Shown in pieces: positions 56,114 through 64,000 of a stretch of 64,000 nt of DNA. The notes below the pieces were generated by a model. The model saw only the letters and a list, made by a program, of their open reading frames with translations. It did no database searches and was not told the origin of the DNA. Position 1 is the first letter of the stretch; each line of letters opens with the position of its first letter. The translations under genes and the position numbers were made by a program. Source of the DNA: Terriglobales bacterium (GTDB taxonomy: Bacteria; Acidobacteriota; Terriglobia; Bryobacterales; Bryobacteraceae); the NCBI GenBank assembly GCA_021372245.1, contig JAJFUV010000240.1:1-64000 (forward strand), in the 5' to 3' direction.

Positions 56114-56664
56114 CTGATTACACGAAGTTGAGCGACCGCGAGCTCGACGCGAAGTGTGAAGAGTTTATGGTGCCCGGATCGAAGGCGTGGTACTGCGCGG
56201 ACACGGAGGAATGGCAACTACGGCGCTGTTCTCCATGGCGCGTGATACCCCGCTACTCGCACGACCTCAATCGCGCCCGCGAGCTGGAGGATGAACTCAT
56301 GCGGCGCGATGCGGCAGAGAAGAATCCGTTCGAGAGGCGGCTTGTTGAGTGCTACGAGACGCGCCTGCTAAACCTCGCGTCCCACATCAACAGCGGCACC
56401 GGGACGTTCGAGTACTTCCCGGCAATCCGCGCCACCGCCCGGCAGCGCGCCGAAGCATTCTGTGCCGTGATGGACGCCGCTCAACCGATCTGGAGAGCGG
56501 GCGACCGCATCATCTACTGCGACGACGAACCACCCTATGCGGAACACGCCGCGACCATCACCGAAGTCCGGCGCGCGGCGGGCTGGTACGAAGTCCAGCC
56601 GGACGACGTGCCCGACGATACGCCGGACATCCACGAGAGCTTGATTGTGAGGAGGGCTGACTGA
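56110..56664 (+). CDS. ABA-sandwich-like hypothetical protein
   Basis: 184 residues. The opening TDYTKLSDRELDAKCEEFMV and YSHDLNRARELEDEL follow the phage ABA-sandwich pattern (compare 6070). The second half includes a beta-rich unit, WRAGDRIIYCDDEPPY, and ATITEVRRAAGWYEV. Function unknown. Confidence 0.6.
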   Translation: MTDYTKLSDRELDAKCEEFMVPGSKAWYCADTEEWQLRRCSPWRVIPRYSHDLNRARELEDELMRRDAAEKNPFERRLVECYETRLLNLASHINSGTGTFEYFPAIRATARQRAEAFCAVMDAAQPIWRAGDRIIYCDDEPPYAEHAATITEVRRAAGWYEVQPDDVPDDTPDIHESLIVRRAD

Positions 56665-56771
56665 TGGCAGACCGCATCGTCTCCTGGTTGGTGGTCTACG
56701 GCGGGGCGGGGGTCGTCATCGCGGGGATTTGGAGGGTGGTGACGTGGGTGGACGGGATGGTGGGGTACTGA
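56664..56771 (+). CDS. Tiny membrane protein
   Basis: 35 residues; almost wholly one hydrophobic segment (VSWLVVYGGAGVVIAGIWRV). ATG follows GGAGGG and overlaps the preceding stop; it ends two bases before the exonuclease ATG. Role unknown. Confidence 0.5.
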   Translation: MADRIVSWLVVYGGAGVVIAGIWRVVTWVDGMVGY

Positions 56772-56772
56772 T

Positions 56773-57702
56773 ATGGCAATCGACAGACAGATTCGCGCGA
56801 AGGGCCTGGGTGGCTCCGATATCGCCGCCATTGTGGGCCTGAGTCCGTACAAGACCCCGTGGGACGTGTTCGCGGAGAAGACGGGCCTGCTCGATCAGGT
56901 GGTAGAGGAGACGAACGAGCGGTTGAAGTGGGGCAAACTCCTCGAGCAAGCCATCGCCGCCGGGTACTCCGAACGCACGGGGCGCGAGATCGAATGGCTA
57001 GACCGGACATTCCAACACCCCGATAGGCCGTGGCAGGTCGGCACGCCGGATTTTGAGTGTAGGCGGGAGGATGAGCCGGGCGGCGATGCGAAGAACGTAG
57101 CGTGGGACCAAGCGCACCTCTGGGGCGAGGAAGGAACCGACCAGGTTCCGCAGCACTACATGATCCAGGGCCATTGGTATATGTCCCTCAAGGGACGGCG
57201 GCAATGGGACTTCTGCCCGCTGTTCGGCGGCAACGACCTCCGCATCTACCCCGTGCTCTACGACGCCGACATCGAAGCGGCGTTGCTCGAAGCCGGTGAG
57301 AAGTTCTGGCGCGACCATATCCTGGCGAACGTGCCACCGGAGATCGGCGCGAGCGACACGGCTGGCCGCTACCTCAAACAGCGCTTTCCCAAGAACTCCG
57401 GCAACCTCCGCATTGCGAACGCCGAGGAAGTCGCGCTACTCGCCTCCTACCGCCTGGCGCGCGAATCCTTCGACACCGCGAAGGAAATCAAGGATGGCCT
57501 GGAGAACCGGATCAAGCAGGCCATCGGAGACGACGACGGACTGACGGGGGCGTTCGGGAAGTTTTCCTGGAAGAAGACGAAGGACGGCAAGGAAACGGAT
57601 TGGATTGCCGTGGCGAAGGAAGCCGGGGCCACGGCGGAGATGATCGCAAAACATACGGCACCGAAGCCCGGTTTTCGGCGCATCGACGTGAGGTTCAAAT
57701 AA
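56773..57702 (+). CDS. YqaJ/lambda-exonuclease family recombination nuclease
   Basis: 309 residues. GLGGSDIAAIVGLSPYKTPW (11-30) is the YqaJ N-terminal signature; LKWGKLLEQAIAAGYSERTG holds the first acidic residue; VGTPDFECR (Asp93) and GDAKNVAWD (Asp105, Lys107) complete the PD-(D/E)XK site, with Asp in place of the usual Glu. QHYMIQGHWYM is the following helix. A 5'-3' exonuclease that makes single-stranded ends for annealing. Works with the next two genes in a recombination cassette. Confidence 0.92.
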   Translation: MAIDRQIRAKGLGGSDIAAIVGLSPYKTPWDVFAEKTGLLDQVVEETNERLKWGKLLEQAIAAGYSERTGREIEWLDRTFQHPDRPWQVGTPDFECRREDEPGGDAKNVAWDQAHLWGEEGTDQVPQHYMIQGHWYMSLKGRRQWDFCPLFGGNDLRIYPVLYDADIEAALLEAGEKFWRDHILANVPPEIGASDTAGRYLKQRFPKNSGNLRIANAEEVALLASYRLARESFDTAKEIKDGLENRIKQAIGDDDGLTGAFGKFSWKKTKDGKETDWIAVAKEAGATAEMIAKHTAPKPGFRRIDVRFK

Positions 57703-57704
57703 CG

Positions 57705-59270
57705 ATGACAAGTCAGACGATTGCCCGCCCGCAACCGGGCGTGCTCTTTGGAATCACTCACACCACGGACGGCGAACCAATCGTCCGTGAACCGAAACTG
57801 CTGCGCGTCGGCATCGGCCACCCCAAGGGCCTTGCGCTCTCCGTGTGGATGGAGGGTGGCGTGTGGCGCGGCAGTGCGGGCTACAAGAAGCCGCTCAAGT
57901 CCGTCCGCTTCGCTGATCGCAAGGCGGTTGAGAAGTGGTACTACGAGGAGAAAGCCAAGGCGGCGGCGAGCGAAGCCTACGCCAAGGAAATCACCTGCCC
58001 GTACCCGCGGAAACTGCCGTTCTTCTACTTCACCCGGCAACTCAGCGACGGCACGTTCGAGCCGGACTTCGACGCCATCGCGGCTCACGGCCAAATGCCC
58101 ACCGAACTCGACATCGTGTTTCTGGACGACAACCCACTCGACGGCGCCTACCAGATGTGGTCCAAGTCCGAACTCCGCTGCAAGGGCGACGGCATCAACG
58201 CAGAGCGAGTGCTGACGCTCGCCGGCCAGAAGTGGCTGACGTACACCCCGGCACCGGAGGAACTCGAACTGGCGGAAGCGGCGCGCAAGGATGGCCTGAA
58301 GTTCTTCCCGATCCAGGGCGGCTGCTTCACGTGCGGGTGCCCGTACACCACGGAATACCAGGACGGGCGCGGTCGTATGCAGCCCCCGCCATGCAAGCCC
58401 GGCGGCGACCTGAAGTTCCAACTCCTGAAGATCATCAGGGTGGGCGGCACGGCGTACTTCCACACGACCGGCGTGCGCTCCATCCAAAACCTCTTCTCTG
58501 GCCTCTACCGGATCAAGGCGCTCACGGGCGGGCGGCTGGCTGGCATCCCGTTGAAGTTGGTCATGAGACCTTACAGAACCAACCACAACAACCAGCCCGC
58601 CATCCAGTACGGCGTGTCGATCGAGTTCCGGGCCGAAGACCTCGACGCGCTCAAGAAGAACCTCATCGAGCAGGCGTTGAAGTTCCGGCAGATCGCGGAC
58701 CTCCCCGGCCAGGTGCTTGGAGGTGGACGTCAGATCGCGGCACCCGAAAGCCGGATGCTTCCCGCGCCCGATACTGCCGACCCCGCCAGTGAGAGCGGTG
58801 CCACGTTGATCGACGACGAAGGCGAAGGTCTTCAGGCTCTCGCTATGAGCGCGGAGTTCTACGGGGCCACGGAGGACGACGGAGAGCCGGAGGGTGAACC
58901 GGAACCGCAGCAGGCTGGGAACGATGCCCTGAAGGCCGCGCTGGGGGCAAAGAAGCCCCAGGACGCTCCACCCGCCGCGCAGTCCCAAACCCCCGCACCC
59001 GAATCGACACAGGCCGCGGCACCCAGCGAAACCGCGCCGGAATCCATCCCCACGTTCAACGGCGAGTGGCCGGATGCTTTCGACGGGCCGGAGTGCATCT
59101 TCAACGGCGATCACATGCGATTCGACGAGCAAACCGGGAACTACCGGAAGGTGGACACGGAAGCGGCGCAGGCTCCGTCGCCGGCGCCTAAGCAGACGCA
59201 GCCGGTCGCTCGGCGTGGACGGCCCGCCCGTAACCCCGACGCTTTCGACTTTGGAGGTGGCAGGAAGTGA
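57705..59270 (+). CDS. Gp3-like (recombination directionality factor-like) protein
   Basis: 521 residues from ATG 57705. The order VFLDDNPLDGAYQMWSKSEL, LRCKGDG, CFTCGCPY with a later CKPGG (a four-Cys zinc site), FHTTGVRSIQNLFSGLYRIK resembles the Gp3-like family named after a phage recombination directionality factor. These are often found beside exonucleases, so here a role in recombination or single-strand annealing is more plausible than controlling an integrase (none seen). The C-terminal 150 residues are acidic, low complexity, ending in RRGRPARNPDAFDFGGG. Confidence 0.7.
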   Translation: MTSQTIARPQPGVLFGITHTTDGEPIVREPKLLRVGIGHPKGLALSVWMEGGVWRGSAGYKKPLKSVRFADRKAVEKWYYEEKAKAAASEAYAKEITCPYPRKLPFFYFTRQLSDGTFEPDFDAIAAHGQMPTELDIVFLDDNPLDGAYQMWSKSELRCKGDGINAERVLTLAGQKWLTYTPAPEELELAEAARKDGLKFFPIQGGCFTCGCPYTTEYQDGRGRMQPPPCKPGGDLKFQLLKIIRVGGTAYFHTTGVRSIQNLFSGLYRIKALTGGRLAGIPLKLVMRPYRTNHNNQPAIQYGVSIEFRAEDLDALKKNLIEQALKFRQIADLPGQVLGGGRQIAAPESRMLPAPDTADPASESGATLIDDEGEGLQALAMSAEFYGATEDDGEPEGEPEPQQAGNDALKAALGAKKPQDAPPAAQSQTPAPESTQAAAPSETAPESIPTFNGEWPDAFDGPECIFNGDHMRFDEQTGNYRKVDTEAAQAPSPAPKQTQPVARRGRPARNPDAFDFGGGRK

Positions 59271-60655
59271 GGATTTCCCGCGCCGCGGCGCACAACGCGA
59301 AGGGTTTTCAGGAATTCGACCAGACCTTCGGGGATGTCAACCTCATCTCTGGCAGGAATGGAAACGGAAAATCCAGCGTCCTTGATATCCTCTGCGCGGC
59401 TTTCGTCACTGACGGGAGCCGCAACCTCCTCAAGTCCGGGGAGGAAGAGGGCTGGCTGCTGGTGGTGCTGGAGGACGAGGGCGATACCTTCGAAATCCGG
59501 CGCACCCTCACCCCGGGCAAGGTTTCGGAGCCGACCATCAAAAGCAGCAAAACCGGCAAGGTCGGCGCCTACGCCCGCTTCATTAAGGAAATCGTCGATA
59601 CCGCAACCCTCGACCCTATCCGGAAGGTGATGACGGCATCGACAAAAGAGCAGTTGGCGATACTGCTCGAGACGCTGCCGTTCGAACTGGAACCCGGAGC
59701 CATTGCAACTGCCGTGGCCGGGTGCCTCCCGCCGGATGTTCTGAGCCGGACGGAGAAATTGCCCGCTCTCGACGCCATCAAAGCCGCTTACGACCACATC
59801 TACAGCGACCGCCGCGATACGAACCGAGACGCGAAGAAGGCCCGCATCCAGGCGCAGCAGTTGCGGGAGTCGCTGACTGGAGCGGCGGACGGGGCGGACT
59901 GGGGTTCAGTTGCCGGGGCACTCCTGGAGCAGATCCAGAAACTCGCCGCACGTGAAGCCCGCGACCGGGAGGCCGCCGAGCGCCAATACGGTGAAGCAAA
60001 GAAGGTGCTGGCTGAGCGGTTCGCCAGATCGGAAAGGGAAATCGATGCCGATATCGACGCGCAGATTGCCGCCCTCAATGAGCAGCGCCGTCAGCGCAAG
60101 GAAGCCCTCGCATCCCAGAAGGAAACGAAGGCCGAAGAACTGGCATCCGGTCACCGGGCGAACCTTGACGGCATCGCCGAAGCTGTCCGTCCGGAACGCG
60201 AGCGACTGACCTCTGAGCACGCCGCAGCGAACGAACGCGCTGGCAGGGAAGCCGCTGATGCACGCACGAAGGCTAACGCCGAAGCCAATGAACAGGAAGC
60301 CGCTTCCCTTGAATCGAAGTCCGAAGCCATGACCGGCGCCCTCAAGTCACTCGACGGCGTGCGCGAAAAACTCCTGGAGAAGTTGCCCATCAAGGGACTG
60401 GAGATTCGCGGCGGGGTGGCGTACCTGGATGGCGTGCCCCTGGAAGAGAAGAATACCGCTGAGCGGGCCATCTTCTGGATTCGCGTGGCGGTCCTCCGGG
60501 CCATGAATAAGGATCTCGGCGTGGTGGTTATCGACGACGCCGAGCACTTCGATGACATCAACTTCCCGATCCTGGTGGATGCGGCGAAACGCAGCGGATT
60601 GCAGTTCTTCATCTCGCGCGTAGCACCGCACGAATTCCAGATCGAAACCGTTTAG
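59267..60655 (+). CDS. SMC/SbcC-like ATPase
   Basis: 462 residues from a GTG start overlapping the preceding stop. N-terminal Walker A GRNGNGKSS (29-37), a long coiled coil (about 185-365), then GVVVIDDAEHF (Walker B 422-428) near the end. It is much shorter than SbcC or Rad50 and lacks an obvious zinc hook. Placed with the YqaJ nuclease, it probably acts in DNA-end processing or recombination. No SbcD is adjacent; the phosphoesterase at 17196 is far away. Confidence 0.85.
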   Translation: MRISRAAAHNAKGFQEFDQTFGDVNLISGRNGNGKSSVLDILCAAFVTDGSRNLLKSGEEEGWLLVVLEDEGDTFEIRRTLTPGKVSEPTIKSSKTGKVGAYARFIKEIVDTATLDPIRKVMTASTKEQLAILLETLPFELEPGAIATAVAGCLPPDVLSRTEKLPALDAIKAAYDHIYSDRRDTNRDAKKARIQAQQLRESLTGAADGADWGSVAGALLEQIQKLAAREARDREAAERQYGEAKKVLAERFARSEREIDADIDAQIAALNEQRRQRKEALASQKETKAEELASGHRANLDGIAEAVRPERERLTSEHAAANERAGREAADARTKANAEANEQEAASLESKSEAMTGALKSLDGVREKLLEKLPIKGLEIRGGVAYLDGVPLEEKNTAERAIFWIRVAVLRAMNKDLGVVVIDDAEHFDDINFPILVDAAKRSGLQFFISRVAPHEFQIETV

Positions 60656-60704
60656 CAATCGGGGCGGGCCTTCCGCCCCTGAATTTGAGAGGAGAAAGGA
60701 AAAC

Positions 60705-61526
60705 GTGAATTACGCAAAGAAAACAACGGGGCTCATCGCTGTAATCCTCGCCATCGCAGCAACCATGTTGACGGGCTGCGGGTACACATCACCCGACGCC
60801 GGGCACGAGTCGGTACTGATTATGAAGCCACTGGTCTTCGGGCATGGCGGCGTGGACTCCGACCCGGTGAAAACCGGCCTCACCTTCACGGCGCTGACGA
60901 CCGATGCCGTTACCGTCAACATGCAGCCGCAGCAATTTCCGGTTCACTTCGACGACCTGATGTCATCAGACGGCGTGCCACTCGACTTCGACGGCGTGGT
61001 CCGGCTACAGGTGACCGACAGCGTGTCGCTTATCAAGAACTTCGGCCCCGGGTGGTACGAGAACAACGTGGAGGTGGAGTTCCGTAACCGCGTGCGCCAG
61101 TCCGTCCGCAAGCACGGCATGAACGAGACGGCCATCAGTACCAAGGCTATCGAGGAGATCGACCACGAGGTGTCGGAGTCGATGGAGAAGTATCTGGCGG
61201 AGGCGAAACTTCCACTCCGGTTGATACAGGTCACAGTGGGCAAGGCGAACCCGCCCGACTCCATCAAGAGCCAGCGCGTCGAGACGGCGGCGCAGCAGCA
61301 GCGCGTGCTCACTGAGGGCCAGCGCAAACTTGCTGAGGACTCCCGCATGGAGGCCGAAAAGAGCCGCGCCAAGGCCGACAACGCCTACCGCGAGGCCATG
61401 CAACTGTCGCCGGACCAGTTCCTCAAACTGGAGACGATCAAGATGCAGGAGAAGGCGTGCGCGGCGGGGCACTGTACATTCCTGGTGGGCACAGGCGCGG
61501 TGCCGACCATAGACGTACGCAAGTAG
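60705..61526 (+). CDS. SPFH-domain lipoprotein
   Basis: 273 residues from a GTG start. A signal with lipobox LTGC (acylated Cys25) is followed by an SPFH-like domain (VHFDDLMSSDGVPLDFDGVV; RLQVTDSVSLIKNFGPGWY; VEFRNRVRQSVRKHG) and a coiled coil (EGQRKLAEDSRMEAEKSRAK). End LVGTGAVPTIDVRK. It would ring the periplasmic face of the inner or outer membrane. Together with 5358 it makes two SPFH proteins in one phage. Confidence 0.82.
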   Translation: MNYAKKTTGLIAVILAIAATMLTGCGYTSPDAGHESVLIMKPLVFGHGGVDSDPVKTGLTFTALTTDAVTVNMQPQQFPVHFDDLMSSDGVPLDFDGVVRLQVTDSVSLIKNFGPGWYENNVEVEFRNRVRQSVRKHGMNETAISTKAIEEIDHEVSESMEKYLAEAKLPLRLIQVTVGKANPPDSIKSQRVETAAQQQRVLTEGQRKLAEDSRMEAEKSRAKADNAYREAMQLSPDQFLKLETIKMQEKACAAGHCTFLVGTGAVPTIDVRK

Positions 61527-61535
61527 CGCCCTTTC

Positions 61536-61618
61536 GGGGGCTCCAGCCCCCATCTGAACCGGCCGCTCGCAAGCCTCGTCCCTCGGGGGAGGCGTACGGG
61601 GTGGGCGAGCGGCCGGTT
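61536..61618 (+). promoter_or_regulatory. Structured leader: two strong hairpins
   Basis: GGGGGCT-CC-AGCCCCC (61536-61551), then a perfect 14-pair inverted repeat AACCGGCCGCTCGC (61557-61570)/GCGAGCGGCCGGTT (61605-61618), with a GCCTC/GAGGC stem in the loop. It fills the 122-base gap before 61649. No T-run, so not a standard terminator. Confidence 0.55.
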
Positions 61619-61648
61619 GAGGTGACAGTTAGTGGAAAGCGAAAACCA

Positions 61649-62398
61649 ATGATCCTAACCCTACCCGCCGAGCTTGAAGTCTTCGACATGCGCTTCGAGA
61701 ACGTGGACTACCTCGTTGTCGAGCGTGACTCCCTCATGCGCGTCCTGGAGTCCGTCCGTGGAGCCAACACGACGGCCCCTGTCGTGGCGCAGGAGACGCC
61801 GGAGAGCGCACCGGAGCCTCCGGCACCTGAGCCACCCGCCGAGGTTGTCAGGAAGCAGTCGCAGCGCGCGGAAACAGCCGTGCCCAAGAAGCGCGCCTCC
61901 CCGAAGTCCGATCTGGTTCTGGCGCAACTCCCCGGCACACTGGCGGAAATTTCCCTGCGTCTGGGATGGGACAAACATCGGGTGTCCCTGCATCTCAACG
62001 CGATGCGGAAGAACGGGCAGATCAAGAACGTCGATGGAAAGTGGACGTCCCTGGCGGAACCGGGGCCACTGGCGGAGAAGGTAGTCGCGGAACCCCCGGA
62101 ACCTCCGACCGTGCGCGACCTCAAGCAAGAACTGAACGCGCCGAAGCCGGATGACTCCGACGACGCCCCGCGCATCACCAACCGCGGACTGATCCACCAG
62201 GCGCTCACGGAAGGCCCGAAGACCCTGATCGGGGTGGCTCAGTGGGTACGTGCCCACGGGCGGCCGGCGATGAACACCGAACTCGCGGGCGTCCTGCTGC
62301 CCCAGATGGAGCGCGACGGGCAAGTGGAGTGGGTCGAATCTGGCACGCCAGGGCGGGTGTCCATGTGGCAGATCGCTGGCGGCGGGGAGAACTCGTGA
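61649..62398 (+). CDS. Hypothetical protein with winged-helix-like repeats
   Basis: 249 residues; ATG 61649 chosen, though GTG 61622 is possible. The middle has LPGTLAEISLRLGWDKHRVS with LHLNAMRKNGQIKNVDGKWT, a winged-helix pattern; another follows (GLIHQALTEGPKTLIGVAQW; LLPQMERDGQVEWVESG). Pro/Glu-rich linkers separate them. Might be a DNA-binding regulator or replication-associated protein. Confidence 0.6.
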   Translation: MILTLPAELEVFDMRFENVDYLVVERDSLMRVLESVRGANTTAPVVAQETPESAPEPPAPEPPAEVVRKQSQRAETAVPKKRASPKSDLVLAQLPGTLAEISLRLGWDKHRVSLHLNAMRKNGQIKNVDGKWTSLAEPGPLAEKVVAEPPEPPTVRDLKQELNAPKPDDSDDAPRITNRGLIHQALTEGPKTLIGVAQWVRAHGRPAMNTELAGVLLPQMERDGQVEWVESGTPGRVSMWQIAGGGENS

Positions 62399-62520
62399 CG
62401 CAAATCATCGACCTCATCGGTACCTGGATCTGCCGCCACTTCCATCCTCGCGGCTATCCGTTGTCGGGTGGCGCGGAGTGCCCGACGTGCAGGCGGCGGG
62501 TTCCGGTGCCGTGGGAGTGA
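62395..62520 (+). CDS. Tiny Cys/His protein
   Basis: 41 residues from GTG 62395 (GTGA overlap). CRHFHPRGYP and CPTCRRRVPVPW give a Cys-His and a C-x2-C pair, similar to many small phage zinc proteins. Confidence 0.55.
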   Translation: MTQIIDLIGTWICRHFHPRGYPLSGGAECPTCRRRVPVPWE

Positions 62521-62553
62521 TGGTTTCGTAAACAGGAGGAACGACAGCAAGTT

Positions 62554-63375
62554 ATGAGAGCAGAATGCAATCGGCACGTACAGTGCTATTTCAGCGCGGA
62601 GGAGAAGGCGGAATTCGCCCGTCAACTCGCGCGAAACACGCAAGACCTGGAGGCGCTGAATGACCGTAAAGCGCAGGTAACCAGTGAATTTACCGCGAAG
62701 ATCAAAGCTGCAACGGCGGAAATCTTTAAGGTCGCGCGGCTCATGAACAACGGATACGAATATCGCGACGTGAAGTGCGACGTCCTGTACGACACCCCGA
62801 AGCGCGGCTACAAGCGAATCATCCGCATGGACACCGGCGAGGTGGTTGAGGATTGCCCAATGAGTCCCGACGAACTCCAACAGAGCCTCGACTTCGCGGT
62901 GGAGGCGGCAGTCGAATCGGCGAACGGAGCGGCACCGGAGACGGAAGAACCGAAGGCTGAGACGGAACCGGAACCCGAGGTGCAGCGTGAGATGGTTCCG
63001 GAACCCGAAGTAGAAGAATCCGAACCGGACCCCTTCGCCGACACCCTCACACCGGCTGAGATGCCCGCCCCGCTGTCCGAACCCGTGCGGATCGTCGGCT
63101 CCGGCAACGACTGGCACGCAGAGATCGTGATTCTCGAGACGGCGGCGGGATTCCAGGCTGAAGTCTCCATGCAAATCGGCTCCAGCGATCAGGTGCCCGT
63201 GGACGGAGGCACCATCTTCGCGTCGGAATCCGAAGCGCGGGAAGATGCGGCAAAGCGGCTCTATGGATACGCGCAGACGTGCTACGCGGAGGCTAGTGGC
63301 AAGCCGAAGCGGGCGATCCACGGGCTGATGGCGTGGGCGGCGGAGTACGTGCCGCGGTCGAAGAAGGAAGAGTAG
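62554..63375 (+). CDS. Hypothetical protein, acidic middle
   Basis: 273 residues; AGGAGGAACGACAGC upstream. N-terminal helical half (FARQLARNTQDLEALNDRKA; DVLYDTPKRGYKRIIRMDTG), an acidic Pro/Glu linker (150-190), and a C-terminal alpha/beta domain (WHAEIVILETAAGFQAEVSM; GLMAWAAEYVPRSKK). The N-terminal half is similar to a common phage protein type; function unknown. Confidence 0.65.
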   Translation: MRAECNRHVQCYFSAEEKAEFARQLARNTQDLEALNDRKAQVTSEFTAKIKAATAEIFKVARLMNNGYEYRDVKCDVLYDTPKRGYKRIIRMDTGEVVEDCPMSPDELQQSLDFAVEAAVESANGAAPETEEPKAETEPEPEVQREMVPEPEVEESEPDPFADTLTPAEMPAPLSEPVRIVGSGNDWHAEIVILETAAGFQAEVSMQIGSSDQVPVDGGTIFASESEAREDAAKRLYGYAQTCYAEASGKPKRAIHGLMAWAAEYVPRSKKEE

Positions 63376-63426
63376 GGGAGGGGCGGAGAAATCCGCCCTG
63401 TGATAGCGGCGGGGAGGCTGCAACGA

Positions 63427-63648
63427 ATGCGTGACCCGAGAGTGGACCCGCAGGCGGGAGATGTGCTGCGGAAGGGCAAGCGGCAGAGAAAAGTCGTTGG
63501 ACGACCGGATTTTCGCGGCCCATGGGTGATATACCGGACCCCCACTGACGAGAAGCAGGATGCATTTACCGCAGAGCGGCTTCCGTTATGGCAGAAGCGG
63601 GCCACGGATGCCGAGGTTGTCAGCGTGAGCGGCGGGGAGGTCGCATAG
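63427..63648 (+). CDS. Small conserved phage protein
   Basis: 73 residues from ATG 63427 (GGGGAGG 10 bases upstream). MRDPRVDPQAGDVLRKGKRQ is typical of a small phage family (opening 'DPRVDP..GDVLR'). Basic; function unknown. Confidence 0.6.
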   Translation: MRDPRVDPQAGDVLRKGKRQRKVVGRPDFRGPWVIYRTPTDEKQDAFTAERLPLWQKRATDAEVVSVSGGEVA

Positions 63649-64000
63649 ATGACGAAGTACGTAGCAGGTTTTTTGTTCAGTGATGACCGCCAGCGCGTGG
63701 CCCTGATTCACAAGAACCACGGCCCCGCTGTGCTGGTCGGAAAGTGGAATGCCATCGGCGGAAAACGCAATCTAGGCGCGCCAGGACTGCCGGACGAAAG
63801 CGCCGACGCCGCGATGTGGCGTGAGTTCCTGGAGGAGACCGGAGTCGGGGTTGCATGGACTCCGTTTCTGCGACTGCGCGGCAAGGACTGGCAGGTGGAT
63901 TTTTTCCACGCCTTTTGTTCGCTGGATCTCGCGAACGTGCGGACGATGGAGTCGGAAGAGGTTCGGGTATTCGACATCGAAAATCTACCGAAAGTTGTTC
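63649..64000 (+). CDS. NUDIX hydrolase (runs past window end)
   Basis: 117 codons are present and the frame is still open at 64000. TKYVAGFLFSDDRQRVALIH opens the fold; GKWNAIGGK and DESADAAMWREFLEETGVG form the NUDIX box (RE-x2-EE-x-G). Probably cleans or adjusts nucleotide pools or removes NAD-type caps. First gene seen of the next region. Confidence 0.88.
   Translation, partial: MTKYVAGFLFSDDRQRVALIHKNHGPAVLVGKWNAIGGKRNLGAPGLPDESADAAMWREFLEETGVGVAWTPFLRLRGKDWQVDFFHAFCSLDLANVRTMESEEVRVFDIENLPKVV

Noticed and set aside
1..64000. CRISPR array or insertion sequence
   Set aside because: No regularly spaced direct repeats and no transposase-like gene or terminal inverted repeats were seen; the mobile genes present are HNH type.

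Overview
The window is a continuous stretch of a tailed double-stranded DNA phage (or prophage-like) genome, GC-rich and very densely packed. Most genes are on the + strand and many are joined by ATGA or GTGA stop/start overlaps. The structural genes are those of a P22-like short-tailed virus: large terminase, P22-type portal, scaffold, P22-type coat protein, gp4-like tail accessory proteins, a gp10-like tail hub, a beta-helix spike and large ejection proteins. Lipoprotein signals (two lipoboxes), a DksA/TraR-type protein and small Sec-type signals suggest a Gram-negative host; the sequence does not identify it further. No integrase, DNA polymerase, helicase or RNA polymerase gene was found. 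The last gene (a NUDIX protein) runs off the right edge, so part of the genome lies outside the window.

Layout. 1-850: nine tRNA genes (Thr, Ser, Tyr, Trp, three Leu, Cys, Ser). 964-10261: early-type accessory genes, including an ASCH protein, RtcB RNA ligase, a membrane J-domain protein, an SPFH protein, a portal-like fragment protein, a DUF3307 membrane protein, a Thg1-like tRNA guanylyltransferase and a small HTH protein. 10260-11210: a region without a convincing gene that can fold into an elaborate RNA ending in a strong Shine-Dalgarno sequence. 11211-16203: many small zinc-ribbon, coiled-coil and hypothetical genes. 16288-19749: a HicB/HNH chimera, a metallophosphoesterase, a JAMM protein and a nucleotide-pool pair. 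19742-22960: the large terminase, broken in two by a split intein with an HNH endonuclease gene between and overlapping the halves. 23055-41396: portal, scaffold, coat and tail genes, interrupted by an HNH gene, an antisense lipoprotein gene and two acetyltransferases. 41491-50365: ejection proteins and lysis genes, closed by a terminator. 50407-53419: a mostly leftward group with zinc ribbons, ribbon-helix-helix proteins and a PD-(D/E)XK nuclease. 53591-64000: a rightward set with a phosphoribosyltransferase, DksA/TraR, a YqaJ exonuclease, a Gp3-like protein, an SMC-type ATPase, an SPFH lipoprotein and a NUDIX hydrolase.

How it fits together. RtcB, the Thg1-like enzyme and the tRNA set look like an RNA-repair and translation-support kit. 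The exonuclease, Gp3-like protein and SMC ATPase look like a recombination/repair cassette. A short motif, CCGTAAC or its complement GTTACGG, lies inside or beside predicted promoters at many transcription starts on both strands, which suggests one regulator controls several units. Three HNH genes are inserted in or beside conserved genes (terminase intein, coat/head-fibre junction, hicB), showing heavy colonisation by homing endonucleases. The most notable features are the split intein in the terminase Walker B region, the shared promoter motif, and two structured RNA regions (10260-10458 and 26408-26553). All product calls come from reading the sequence by eye; no database search was run.
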